A stretch of DNA of 11,170 nucleotides from Bacteroidota bacterium (GTDB taxonomy: Bacteria > Bacteroidota > Bacteroidia > Bacteroidales > UBA1556). Below the pieces are notes generated by a model. The model saw nothing but the letters and a program-made list of their open reading frames with translations, made no database searches and was not told the DNA's origin. Shown here piece by piece: positions 1-5,942 of this stretch; within the stretch, counting starts at the first letter, position 1, and each line of letters starts with the position of its first letter. The stretch spans positions 1-11,170 of the forward strand of contig QMPB01000091.1 in NCBI GenBank assembly GCA_003648395.1, given 5' to 3'. The translations under genes were made by a program, and so were the position numbers.

Positions 1-624
1 AGTACTAGAATCCACAACATTAGCACCTTTCAATGCTGAGATTGGGAAATAATGAATGTCTGGAATATCTAATTTAGCAGCAAAATTCTTATATTCATTA
101 CAAATATCATCAAATACCTGTTGAGAATAATCTCTAAGATCCATTTTATTAACGGCTACAACAACATGTTTTATTCCCAATAAAGAAATTAAGAATGTAT
201 GTCTTTTAGTCTGAGTAATAACCCCTTTGCGAGCATCTATTAGGATAATTGCAAGATTAGCCGTTGAAGCACCAGTAACCATATTACGAGTATATTGCTC
301 ATGGCCGGGAGTATCTGCTATTATAAATTTTCTCTTATTTGTGGAAAAATATCTATAAGCTACGTCTATTGTAATACCTTGTTCTCTCTCAGCTTTAAGT
401 CCATCGAGTAAAAGGGCATAATCAATATCTTCGCCAGCATGACCGACTCTTTTACTATCTCTTTCTAGAGTAGCTAATTGATCATCATATAGTTTTTTAC
501 TATCAAATAAAAGACGACCTATAAGAGTTGATTTACCATCGTCAACAGAGCCCGCTGTAAGGATTCTAAGGAGTCCTTTACGTTGGTCGGCGTCTAGGAA
601 TTGTTGTATGTCTTTGTTTTTCAT
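1..624 (-). CDS. cysN: Sulfate adenylyltransferase subunit 1 (GTPase subunit of ATP sulfurylase), C-terminus outside window
   Basis: The reading frame starts at the ATG at 624 and is open through the left edge, giving 208 N-terminal residues. It is a translation-factor-type GTPase. The P-loop GSVDDGKS is at about residues 25-32, the switch I threonine lies in [11 protein letters not shown] (about 83-93), and DTPGH (104-108), NKMD (159-162) and SALKG (196-200) are the G3, G4 and G5 motifs. The wording [15 protein letters not shown] and YRYFST is that of CysN rather than EF-Tu. In this family CysN couples GTP hydrolysis to APS synthesis by CysD, making ATP sulfurylase in the cytoplasm. Whether a CysC (APS kinase) domain is fused at the C-terminus cannot be seen. 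cysD lies upstream on the same strand, but a GxxExxY cassette separates the two. No Shine-Dalgarno is visible; the leader is A/T-rich. Confidence 0.96.
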   Translation of the reverse strand, partial: MKNKDIQQFLDADQRKGLLRILTAGSVDDGKSTLIGRLLFDSKKLYDDQLATLERDSKRVGHAGEDIDYALLLDGLKAEREQGITIDVAYRYFSTNKRKFIIADTPGHEQYTRNMVTGASTANLAIILIDARKGVITQTKRHTFLISLLGIKHVVVAVNKMDLRDYSQQVFDDICNEYKNFAAKLDIPDIHYFPISALKGANVVDSST

Positions 625-648
625 ATTAAAATTTATAGGGAACTATGG

Positions 649-667
649 GAACACGGATAACACGGAT
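649..667 (+). repeat. Left terminal inverted repeat of cassette 1
   Basis: The sequence gaacacggataacacggat contains a perfect 9-bp tandem repeat (aacacggat at 650-658 and 659-667). Its reverse complement matches 1156-1174 with one mismatch. Confidence 0.8.
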
Positions 668-765
668 ACTACTGATTTTCACTGGGTTTTTAATTGTTTG
701 TTAAATATAATTCTCTAAAGACATGGATAACACAAGTGTTATACTACTGATTCTCACGGATTTTT
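650..765 (+). repeat. Degenerate tandem duplication at the left end of cassette 1, with a hairpin
   Basis: Two related copies of about 40 bp lie at 653-691 and 722-765. Both read roughly cayGGATAACAC, then ATACTACTGATT, then TCAC, then a GG(A)TTTTT block. The second copy contains a perfect 7-bp inverted repeat, ataacac (727-733) and gtgttat (736-742), around a two-base centre. It lies just downstream of the GxxExxY stop codon. The stop codon (744-746) and the last codons of that gene lie inside the second copy. Confidence 0.7.
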
Positions 766-1133
766 CTGTCATTAGTAAATATTTTTCTTTTGAATTGAGG
801 TTCTTTTCCGAAGTTTAGCAATAATCCAACCTCTATATCAGTAGCTTTCAAATAATTAATCAGCTGAAATTCATTCTCCTCTACAAGGCTTTCTGTAGCT
901 TTATTCTCAATTATTACTGATTCATCAACAATAATATCTGCTCTGTACTCACCAACATTCTTTCCTGCATAATAGACTCTGATTGGAACTTCTTCCTCAC
1001 ATTTAAACCCTATTTCTCTTAATTCAATAAGTAATGCTTTTTGATAAACCTTTTCCAAAAACCCATAACCAAGAGTATTATATACCTTATAATATGCCTT
1101 AATTATTTTCTGAGTTATTTCTTTATGTAACAT
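744..1133 (-). CDS. GxxExxY family protein, predicted PD-(D/E)XK nuclease fold (copy 1)
   Basis: This is a 129-residue soluble protein. The family signature GFLEKVY is at residues 24-30 (G24, E27, Y30). A predicted nuclease-fold core follows: D66 in YRADIIVD, then E76 and K78 in IIENKA, then Q90 and Y94 in FQLINYL. The C-terminal strand VGLLLNFG (102-109) is also typical. Proteins of this family (Pfam PDDEXK_3) are common and mostly uncharacterised; I know of no established function, so none is assigned. The gene reads in the direction of the cys operon and sits inside the cassette at 649-1174. Its last residues, about RKIRENQ, are encoded by a repeat that recurs at 653-691, so the C-terminal tail may be acquired. 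It is clearly homologous to, but diverged from, the protein at 2157-2534. Confidence 0.88.
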   Translation of the reverse strand: MLHKEITQKIIKAYYKVYNTLGYGFLEKVYQKALLIELREIGFKCEEEVPIRVYYAGKNVGEYRADIIVDESVIIENKATESLVEENEFQLINYLKATDIEVGLLLNFGKEPQFKRKIFTNDRKIRENQ

Positions 1134-1155
1134 ATTATCTGTGAGCTTCCTTTAA

Positions 1156-1174
1156 ATCTGTGTTATCCGTGTTC
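1156..1174 (-). repeat. Right terminal inverted repeat of cassette 1
   Basis: The plus-strand sequence atctgtgttatccgtgttc is the reverse complement of 649-667 except for one base. It begins 22 bp upstream of the GxxExxY start codon and ends 2 bp from the cysD stop codon (1177-1179). Confidence 0.8.
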
Positions 1175-1176
1175 TA

Positions 1177-2085
1177 TTAAAAATACCCTTCCCGTTTCTT
1201 CTGCTCCATACTTCCATCTTGGTCGAAGTCGATAACCCTAGTAGTACGTTCTGAGACTGTTACTGTCATCATTTCTTCTACGATTTCTTCTATGGTTGTG
1301 GCTTCTGATTCTACTGCTCCTGTTAAAGGATAACAACCTAATGTTCTGAATCTCACCATCTTCATTTCTGCTGTATCTGCTAGTTCTTTTGGCATTCTGT
1401 CATCGTCAACCATTACTAGAGTACCATTATTTTCAACAACAGGTCGTTTTTCGGCAAAGTAAAGTGGCACAATAGGAATTTTTTCTAATCGAATATAATT
1501 CCAGATATCTAGTTCTGTCCAGTTAGAAATAGGGAAAACTCTAATAGACTCACCTTTGTGAACCTTAGTATTATATATATTCCAAAGCTCAGGGCGTTGA
1601 TTTTTTGGATCCCACTGATGGAATTCGTTACGGAAAGAGAAAATTCGCTCTTTAGCACGAGATTTCTCCTCATCGCGACGAGCACCACCAAAAGCAGCAT
1701 CAAAACCATGCTTATCCAAAGCCGCCAAAAGAGCCTGTGTTTTCATCACATCTGTATGAACCTTTGAACCATGGGTAAAAGGTCCAATTCCTTTCTCAAA
1801 GCCTTCCTTATTATATTCTACAATTAAATCCCAATTATTTTCCTTAGCATAATGATCGCGAAACTCAACCATTTCTTTGAATTTCCATTTCGAGTCAATG
1901 TGCATTAAAGGAAAAGGAACTTTACCCGGTGCAAAGGCTTTCTCGGCAAGGCGTACCATTACTGAAGAATCTTTACCAATAGAGTAAAGCATAACAGGAT
2001 TCTCGAACTCAGCAGCTACCTCACGGATTATGTGGATGGCTTCTGCTTCTAGTTCTTTAAGGTTTGATAGGTTGTATGTGGACAT
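1177..2085 (-). CDS. cysD: Sulfate adenylyltransferase subunit 2 (catalytic subunit of ATP sulfurylase)
   Basis: The protein has 302 residues, the same length as E. coli CysD, and resembles it from end to end. It belongs to the PP-loop ATP pyrophosphatase superfamily: the nucleotide-binding loop is SIGKDSS at 35-41, and the conserved block [15 protein letters not shown] is at 133-147. The C-terminus [10 protein letters not shown] is also the family ending. CysD makes adenosine 5'-phosphosulfate from ATP and sulfate, driven by GTP hydrolysis on CysN. A small difference is HIDSKWKF near residues 62-69, where the E. coli protein has HVDTGWKF. The start at 2085 is supported by the family N-terminus. 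It is flanked on both sides by GxxExxY cassettes. cysC or cysQ, often near cysD in Bacteroidota, is not next to it here. Confidence 0.97.
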   Translation of the reverse strand: MSTYNLSNLKELEAEAIHIIREVAAEFENPVMLYSIGKDSSVMVRLAEKAFAPGKVPFPLMHIDSKWKFKEMVEFRDHYAKENNWDLIVEYNKEGFEKGIGPFTHGSKVHTDVMKTQALLAALDKHGFDAAFGGARRDEEKSRAKERIFSFRNEFHQWDPKNQRPELWNIYNTKVHKGESIRVFPISNWTELDIWNYIRLEKIPIVPLYFAEKRPVVENNGTLVMVDDDRMPKELADTAEMKMVRFRTLGCYPLTGAVESEATTIEEIVEEMMTVTVSERTTRVIDFDQDGSMEQKKREGYF

Positions 2086-2118
2086 GTTTTTCGTTTTTTT
2101 GACTCGCAGTCTCGTTTT

Positions 2119-2161
2119 AATCTGCGAATTTTAGCGAATTAAACTAATTACGCTAATTATC
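2119..2161 (+). repeat. Left terminal inverted repeat of cassette 2
   Basis: It begins with aatctgcgaatt (2119-2130), the exact reverse complement of 2598-2609. The motif GCGAATT then recurs 10 bp later (2134-2140), followed by two ctaatta motifs 9 bp apart. The stop codon of the GxxExxY gene (2157-2159) lies inside this repeat. Confidence 0.75.
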
Positions 2162-2534
2162 TTGTATTTACTATTCGTTTATATTGGAGTGACTTAGTTC
2201 CAAAATTTATAAGTATGCCTAATTGATATTTTGTTGCTTTAAGATAATTTATTACTTGAGATTCGTGCTCAGAGAGTAAGCCTGAGGCAGACTTTAGCTC
2301 TACAATAATCTTATCGAAACAAACAACATCAGCATAATATGATTTTTTTAGATTACTTCCTTTATAAGATATTCTCAACTTAACATTACTTTCAAAAGGA
2401 ATACCTCTATTTTTTAATTCTATTAAAAATGCCTCGTGATACACAGCCTCTAGAAATCCACCACCAAGTTCACTATGTACATCCATGCATGCACCTATTA
2501 TATCAAATGCCTCCTCCTTATAAATCAAATCCAT
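2157..2534 (-). CDS. GxxExxY family protein, predicted PD-(D/E)XK nuclease fold (copy 2)
   Basis: This is a 125-residue soluble protein. The signature GFLEAVY is at residues 26-32 (G26, E29, Y32). The predicted nuclease-fold core is D69 in YYADVV, E79 and K81 in IVELKS, then Q93 and Y97 in SQVINYL. The closing strand is LGILINFG (105-112). All family-defining residues are present, so the gene appears intact. It aligns end to end with the protein at 744-1133 but is well diverged, which argues against a recent duplication at this locus. It reads in the same direction as the dehydrogenase before it and cysD after it. The function of this family is not established as far as I know. Confidence 0.88.
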   Translation of the reverse strand: MDLIYKEEAFDIIGACMDVHSELGGGFLEAVYHEAFLIELKNRGIPFESNVKLRISYKGSNLKKSYYADVVCFDKIIVELKSASGLLSEHESQVINYLKATKYQLGILINFGTKSLQYKRIVNTR

Positions 2535-2566
2535 ATTTTGGAAAGATTATAAAAATAAATAAGTCT

Positions 2567-2609
2567 ATTAATTAGCGCTATTAGCAAAATTCGTATTAAT
2601 TCGCAGATT
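2567..2609 (-). repeat. Right terminal inverted repeat of cassette 2
   Basis: Read on the minus strand it starts aatctgcgaatt and continues with a second cgaatt and a gcgctaatta, matching the order of motifs at 2119-2161 with a few small gaps. It lies 33 bp upstream of the GxxExxY start codon. Confidence 0.75.
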
Positions 2610-2632
2610 TTTTTTGAACGAAGTGAGAAACT

Positions 2633-3889
2633 CTATAATCGAGCATCAACCACATCCCGAGGCAAGATACTCTTAGCGTCATAGATAACTACACCACTTT
2701 TTTTAGCTCCTGCAAAATCAAGATATTTGAATTGATCGTGGGCTACAGCAAGAATAATTGCACTATACTGGCTTAAATCTCCTAGTTCTTCAATCATATC
2801 TATACCATATTCATGGCTTACATCTGCGTTCTTTGCCCATGGGTCATAAACATCTACATCCATAGCAAAATCTTTAAGTTCATGATAAATATCAGTGGCA
2901 CGTGTATTTCTGATATCAGGGCAATTCTCTTTAAAAGTAATACCAAGCATAAGAGCTTTAGCATCTTTAACAGCTACTCCTGACTTTACCATAATCTTAA
3001 CAGTCTCGTTGGCAACGTAAGCCCCCATAGAATCGTTTAAGCGACGACCAGCAAGAATAATTTCTGGGTGATAACCAACTTCTTGAGCTTTCTGAGCTAA
3101 GTAGAACGGATCAACACCGATACAATGGCCACCAACTAAACCTGGGCGGAATGGTAAGAAATTCCATTTGGTACCTGCTGCTTCAAGAACATCAAGAGTA
3201 TCTATTCCCATAAGGTTGAATATCTTAGAAAGTTCGTTTACAAAAGCAATATTCAAATCACGTTGAGAATTTTCAATAACTTTCGATGCTTCAGCTACTT
3301 TAATAGTTGGAGCAAGGTGAGTACCTGCTGTAATTATTTCGTTATATAGAGCATCAACCTCTTTTCCTATTTCGGGAGTAGATCCAGATGTTACTTTCTT
3401 AATTGTTGTTAGAGTATGAACCTTATCACCTGGATTAATTCTCTCAGGAGAGTAACCCACATAAAAATGCTCATTCATTTTCTTACCAGATACTTCTTCT
3501 ATAACAGGAACGCAATCTTCCTCGGTAGCACCAGGGTAAACAGTAGATTCATAAATTACAATATCTCCATCTTTAATAACCTTACCAACAACCGTTGAAG
3601 CTCCTACTAAAGGTGTTAAATCAGGTCGATTATTCTTATCAGTTGGAGTAGGAACGGCAACAATGAAAATTTCAGCTTCCCGTAAATCTTCAATATCTGT
3701 TGTATACACAAGATTTTTTGCTGCTGCTAAATCCTCGTCTGAGGATTCAAGGGTAGAATCATGACCCCCTTCTAGCTCATCAACACGAGCTTGATTTATT
3801 TCAAAACCAATAACTCTACGATGTTTTCCAAATTCAACTGCTAGTGGTAATCCCACATAACCTAAACCGATAATTGCAATAGTTTTCAT
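2633..3889 (-). CDS. Nucleotide sugar dehydrogenase, TviB/WbpO-like (UDP-HexNAc 6-dehydrogenase)
   Basis: This 418-residue cytoplasmic enzyme belongs to the UDP-glucose/GDP-mannose dehydrogenase family, which oxidises C6 of a nucleotide sugar to a uronic acid with two NAD+. The N-terminal Rossmann fold carries GLGYVG (8-13). The central domain has the conserved K203 in ASKVIEN. The catalytic cysteine is C256 in GGHCIGVDP. The stretch [12 protein letters not shown] before that cysteine is characteristic of the TviB/WbpO branch, which acts on UDP-GlcNAc or UDP-GalNAc, rather than UDP-glucose dehydrogenases; the exact substrate cannot be read from the sequence. These enzymes usually serve capsule or O-antigen synthesis. 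The winged-helix gene lies 202 bp upstream on the same strand. No clean promoter box is visible in that gap. Confidence 0.93.
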   Translation of the reverse strand: MKTIAIIGLGYVGLPLAVEFGKHRRVIGFEINQARVDELEGGHDSTLESSDEDLAAAKNLVYTTDIEDLREAEIFIVAVPTPTDKNNRPDLTPLVGASTVVGKVIKDGDIVIYESTVYPGATEEDCVPVIEEVSGKKMNEHFYVGYSPERINPGDKVHTLTTIKKVTSGSTPEIGKEVDALYNEIITAGTHLAPTIKVAEASKVIENSQRDLNIAFVNELSKIFNLMGIDTLDVLEAAGTKWNFLPFRPGLVGGHCIGVDPFYLAQKAQEVGYHPEIILAGRRLNDSMGAYVANETVKIMVKSGVAVKDAKALMLGITFKENCPDIRNTRATDIYHELKDFAMDVDVYDPWAKNADVSHEYGIDMIEELGDLSQYSAIILAVAHDQFKYLDFAGAKKSGVVIYDAKSILPRDVVDARL

Positions 3890-4067
3890 AATTCTTTTAT
3901 TATTATATTATTTCCACAAATGAAGAACTTTATAATCAATTTCTGAAACAAATATGTGTTAAAAAATTCGTATTCAAATTGATAATTGCTACCTCTTTTG
4001 CAAAGCTTCGCCCCCTCAGTCACATTACATTTCTGTAAATAACTAATTAGGTGGTCATTATATTTTT

Positions 4068-4092
4068 AGTTAATTCTCTTTAAAAATTAACT
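4068..4092. repeat. Inverted repeat after the winged-helix gene
   Basis: agttaatt (4068-4075) and aattaact (4085-4092) are perfect 8-bp arms around a 9-bp loop, and reach the stop codon of the winged-helix gene. On the minus strand the hairpin is followed by A-rich rather than T-rich sequence, so it is not a typical intrinsic terminator. It could be an operator for the dehydrogenase gene or a chance AT-rich palindrome. Confidence 0.4.
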
Positions 4093-4631
4093 TATTTCTC
4101 TTTATTCCATAGCAAAAGATAGTCTGAGTTCTCTTTTTGAGATAAAAATGAATATATCTCATCCTCTGCGAATACTAAATATCGTATCTTACAGTTGATG
4201 GTTTTTTCAGCTTTATTCACAAGCTTCAATAGATATTCTTTGTCTATTAAATCACCTACAAAAACTAGATCTATTATCTGACTACTAATTCCTTTTGCAT
4301 AATCACCAACAACATAAACTTTATACAAAGAACCAAGCTTCTCAATAATATCATCTATGATTTTATCAAAACCAACATGCTTAATTAAAATATTATGAAT
4401 ATCTGGAAAAAGAGGATGCTTTGTGTTTGCTTTAAAAATCTTTTTATTACCCTTTAGTTCTGAACTCAGTAAGCCTGCAGACTCAAATTTATTTAACTCC
4501 ACACGAATTCCATTGGTTGAGCCACCAAACTCTACTTCTAAATTACGCAAATAAGACTCAGCATTCTCATTAAGAAAGAATCTCATTAATAGCTTAATCC
4601 TTGTTTTTGATGTAATTAGAGCTTCAAGCAT
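4092..4631 (-). CDS. Winged-helix DNA-binding protein with degenerate nucleotidyltransferase-like domain
   Basis: The protein has 179 residues. Residues 1 to about 70 look like an ArsR-type winged helix: LITSKTRIKLLMRFF, then a recognition-helix region GGSTNGIRVELNKFE, then a wing SELKGNKKIFKAN. Residues about 95-179 resemble a MNT-type nucleotidyltransferase fold. The key motif, normally GS-x(10)-DxD-like, is degraded: VVGDYAKGISSQIIDLVFVGD has Gly-Asp instead of Gly-Ser and only one of the two metal-binding aspartates (D121). I infer a regulator without transferase activity. Proteins of this design often sit ahead of polysaccharide genes in Bacteroidota, and here the next gene is a sugar dehydrogenase. 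Two 17-bp palindromes upstream suggest autoregulation. A degenerate antitoxin-like protein is the alternative, but no toxin partner is seen. Confidence 0.75.
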   Translation of the reverse strand: MLEALITSKTRIKLLMRFFLNENAESYLRNLEVEFGGSTNGIRVELNKFESAGLLSSELKGNKKIFKANTKHPLFPDIHNILIKHVGFDKIIDDIIEKLGSLYKVYVVGDYAKGISSQIIDLVFVGDLIDKEYLLKLVNKAEKTINCKIRYLVFAEDEIYSFLSQKENSDYLLLWNKEK

Positions 4632-4648
4632 ATAGATTTATTATCATA

Positions 4649-4665
4649 GAGTAATTAAATTACTC
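4649..4665. promoter_or_regulatory. 17-bp palindromic operator candidate, site 1
   Basis: gagtaattaaattactc is a perfect palindrome with 8-bp arms and a single central base. It lies 17 bp upstream of the start codon of the winged-helix gene, downstream of the promoter candidate at 4705-4737, a position suited to repression. The half-site gtaattaa occurs again at 4672-4679. Confidence 0.55.
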
Positions 4666-4704
4666 ATTCTTGTAATTAAGATTTTATATTTTTTGAATAA
4701 AAAG

Positions 4705-4737
4705 CAAATTTAAAAATAATAATAATACTATTACAAA
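4705..4737 (-). promoter_or_regulatory. Bacteroidota-type promoter candidate for the winged-helix gene
   Basis: On the minus strand TTTG (4737-4734) is followed after 21 bp by TAAATTTG (4712-4705), a full match to the TAnnTTTG -7 box with an acceptable spacing. It would give a 5' leader of roughly 65 nt containing operator site 1. The region is very AT-rich, so a chance match is possible. Confidence 0.4.
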
Positions 4738-4781
4738 AAACATTAACATGAGTAAAATCAGGTATTTCACCTATAATAAAT

Positions 4782-4798
4782 GAGTAATTAATATACTC
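4782..4798. promoter_or_regulatory. 17-bp palindromic operator candidate, site 2
   Basis: gagtaattaatatactc matches site 1 (4649-4665) at 15 of 17 positions, the differences being two adjacent central bases. It is 133 bp from site 1, on the far side of the promoter candidate and 5 bp past the stop of the isoprenyl synthase. It could also act as a weak hairpin at the end of that transcript, but no T-run follows. Confidence 0.5.
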
Positions 4799-4803
4799 GT
4801 TTA

Positions 4804-5769
4804 TTACACCTCTCTTTTAATTAGCTGATTTAGAAACAGATATAATTCACTCTTATTTTCCTCTTTAATACTAGTTTCAGATAGAAGTCTCATTGCGTCA
4901 TCATGGAGTCTTTCTATTTTTATCTCAGTAGCCTCTCTGATGCCTAATTCTTCGTATAATTCAAGCACTTTTTTAACTTTAATAGCTCCCTCTAATGCAA
5001 ATGCATTATTAAGGTTTTCTTTCATCTCTACACTTGCTATTTCATATGCTTTAAGATACAAATATGTTTTCTTATTTGTAATAATATCATTTCCAATAGG
5101 TTTTCCAAAAACATCAACATCACCAAAAGCGTCAAGAAAATCATCACGCAATTGGAATGCTAATCCTATCATAATCCCAAAATCATATATTAAGTCACAA
5201 TCTTTAACTGTAGCTCTAGCTGAAATAGCACCAATCTTAAGTGCAGCAGCAATAAGAACGGCTGTTTTAAGGCGTATCATTTCCATATAATCTTCAATAC
5301 TTGTATTCGTTTCTTCTTCGAAATTCATATCGTATTGTTGTCCTTCACACACTTCTTTCGCCGTTTGATTAAACACTTTAAGGGTGTCAACTAAAATATC
5401 TAGATTAGTATTTGTAACATACTGATATGCTATTACAAACATGGTGTCACCAGATAATATTGCCGTATTAGTATCCCATTTTTTATAAACCGTTGACATA
5501 CCTCTTCGTAAAGCTGATTGATCCATAATATCATCGTGAAGTAAAGTAAAGTTATGAAATATTTCAAGCCCAATGGCAGAATTTTCAACTTCCCTCAAAT
5601 CACCTCCGAATAAAGAACATGAGAATAAGCTTAAAAGTGGCCGTAATCGTTTACCCCCTTGTGATAAAGAGTATTGAATTGGTTCGTATAACTCATTAGG
5701 TTTATCAAGATAATTACGATTTTCAAATAAGTCCTTTACTTTATCTTGTAATTCTTTAATTGTATGCAT
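4804..5769 (-). CDS. Isoprenyl diphosphate synthase (polyprenyl synthetase family)
   Basis: This 321-residue soluble enzyme condenses isopentenyl diphosphate with allylic diphosphates. The family motifs are all present: GGKRLRP at 38-44, the first Asp-rich motif DDIMD at 79-83 followed by RRG, KT at 168-169, and the second Asp-rich motif FQLRDDFLD with D209, D210 and D213. The first motif is DDxxD without the two-residue insertion of the usual bacterial farnesyl diphosphate synthases. An aromatic residue (F74) sits five positions before it, a place that limits chain length. This pattern fits a short-chain, geranylgeranyl-type product, but product length is an inference. The product would feed quinone, carotenoid or other isoprenoid synthesis; no other isoprenoid gene is in the window. 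It is divergent from the secreted-protein gene at 5943. Confidence 0.92.
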   Translation of the reverse strand: MHTIKELQDKVKDLFENRNYLDKPNELYEPIQYSLSQGGKRLRPLLSLFSCSLFGGDLREVENSAIGLEIFHNFTLLHDDIMDQSALRRGMSTVYKKWDTNTAILSGDTMFVIAYQYVTNTNLDILVDTLKVFNQTAKEVCEGQQYDMNFEEETNTSIEDYMEMIRLKTAVLIAAALKIGAISARATVKDCDLIYDFGIMIGLAFQLRDDFLDAFGDVDVFGKPIGNDIITNKKTYLYLKAYEIASVEMKENLNNAFALEGAIKVKKVLELYEELGIREATEIKIERLHDDAMRLLSETSIKEENKSELYLFLNQLIKREV

Positions 5770-5786
5770 AACTCAAATTTAGTCTG

Positions 5787-5794
5787 CAAAGATA
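5787..5794 (-). promoter_or_regulatory. -7 box candidate for the isoprenyl synthase gene
   Basis: On the minus strand the sequence is TATCTTTG, a full TAnnTTTG match, 18 bp before the start codon. A second match, TAAATTTG, lies at 5781-5774. Neither has a well-spaced TTTG -33 element, so the assignment is weak. Confidence 0.3.
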
Positions 5795-5897
5795 TAAAAA
5801 TAGATATTTTAATGTATTTAATATTTATAATACATATTCGGCAAACTTTTTGATACAAATCAAATTTCATTAATAATTTAATGTTAAAAAGTATTTA

Positions 5898-5905
5898 TAG
5901 CTTTG
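5898..5905 (+). promoter_or_regulatory. -7 box candidate for the secreted CHU_C-domain protein
   Basis: TAGCTTTG is a full TAnnTTTG match 37 bp before the ATG at 5943. The -33 region has only a TTTA (5877-5880), so the promoter is plausible but unproven. Confidence 0.4.
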
Positions 5906-5942
5906 TTTTATGTAATATTGCACTGAGAAGATAGCTTAAACT

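Larger units (their letters stand above)
649..1174 (-). mobile_element. Inverted-repeat-bounded cassette carrying a GxxExxY gene, inserted between cysD and cysN
   Basis: This 526-bp unit is bounded by 19-bp inverted repeats that match at 18 of 19 positions (649-667 and 1156-1174). Its only gene is the GxxExxY ORF at 744-1133. The right end lies 2 bp from the cysD stop codon and the left end 24 bp before the cysN ATG. Taking it out leaves a 26-bp gap, normal for an operon pair. There is no transposase and no convincing target duplication; CTAT at 643-646 and 1174-1177 is the best candidate and is too short to trust. Mobility is therefore an inference from the boundaries and placement. The alternative is a fixed repeat pair that recombination has brought around an old operon gene. 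Confidence 0.5.
2119..2609 (-). mobile_element. Inverted-repeat-bounded cassette carrying a GxxExxY gene, upstream of cysD
   Basis: This 491-bp unit is bounded by imperfect inverted repeats of about 43 bp (2119-2161 and 2567-2609); the outer 12 bp are a perfect match. Its only gene is the GxxExxY ORF at 2157-2534. The unit starts 23 bp after the stop codon of the sugar dehydrogenase and ends 33 bp before the cysD ATG, so it fills an intergenic gap without touching either gene. The terminal sequence differs from cassette 1. There is no transposase. The flanks share a T-run followed by a similar 9-10 bp (2094-2110 and 2609-2624), but the T-run dominates and this is not a reliable target duplication. 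Mobility is inferred. Confidence 0.5.

Noticed and set aside
643..1177. Target-site duplication CTAT around cassette 1
   Set aside because: Only 4 bp, and it requires uneven offsets from the two inverted repeats (2 bp on one side, overlap on the other). It is consistent with chance.
1509..1767. Open frames overlapping cysD on both strands, and similar ones inside the dehydrogenase, isoprenyl synthase, secreted protein and rpsA genes
   Set aside because: They lie wholly inside genes with clear family matches, have no recognisable domains and show composition expected of shadow frames.
744..2534. Toxin-antitoxin or restriction system formed by the two GxxExxY proteins
   Set aside because: Both proteins are of the same family, no partner gene accompanies either, and no methyltransferase or antitoxin-like ORF is nearby.
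2094..2624. Direct flanking repeat around cassette 2 (T-run plus a similar 9-10 bp)
   Set aside because: Most of the match is the homopolymer; the remainder differs at several positions.
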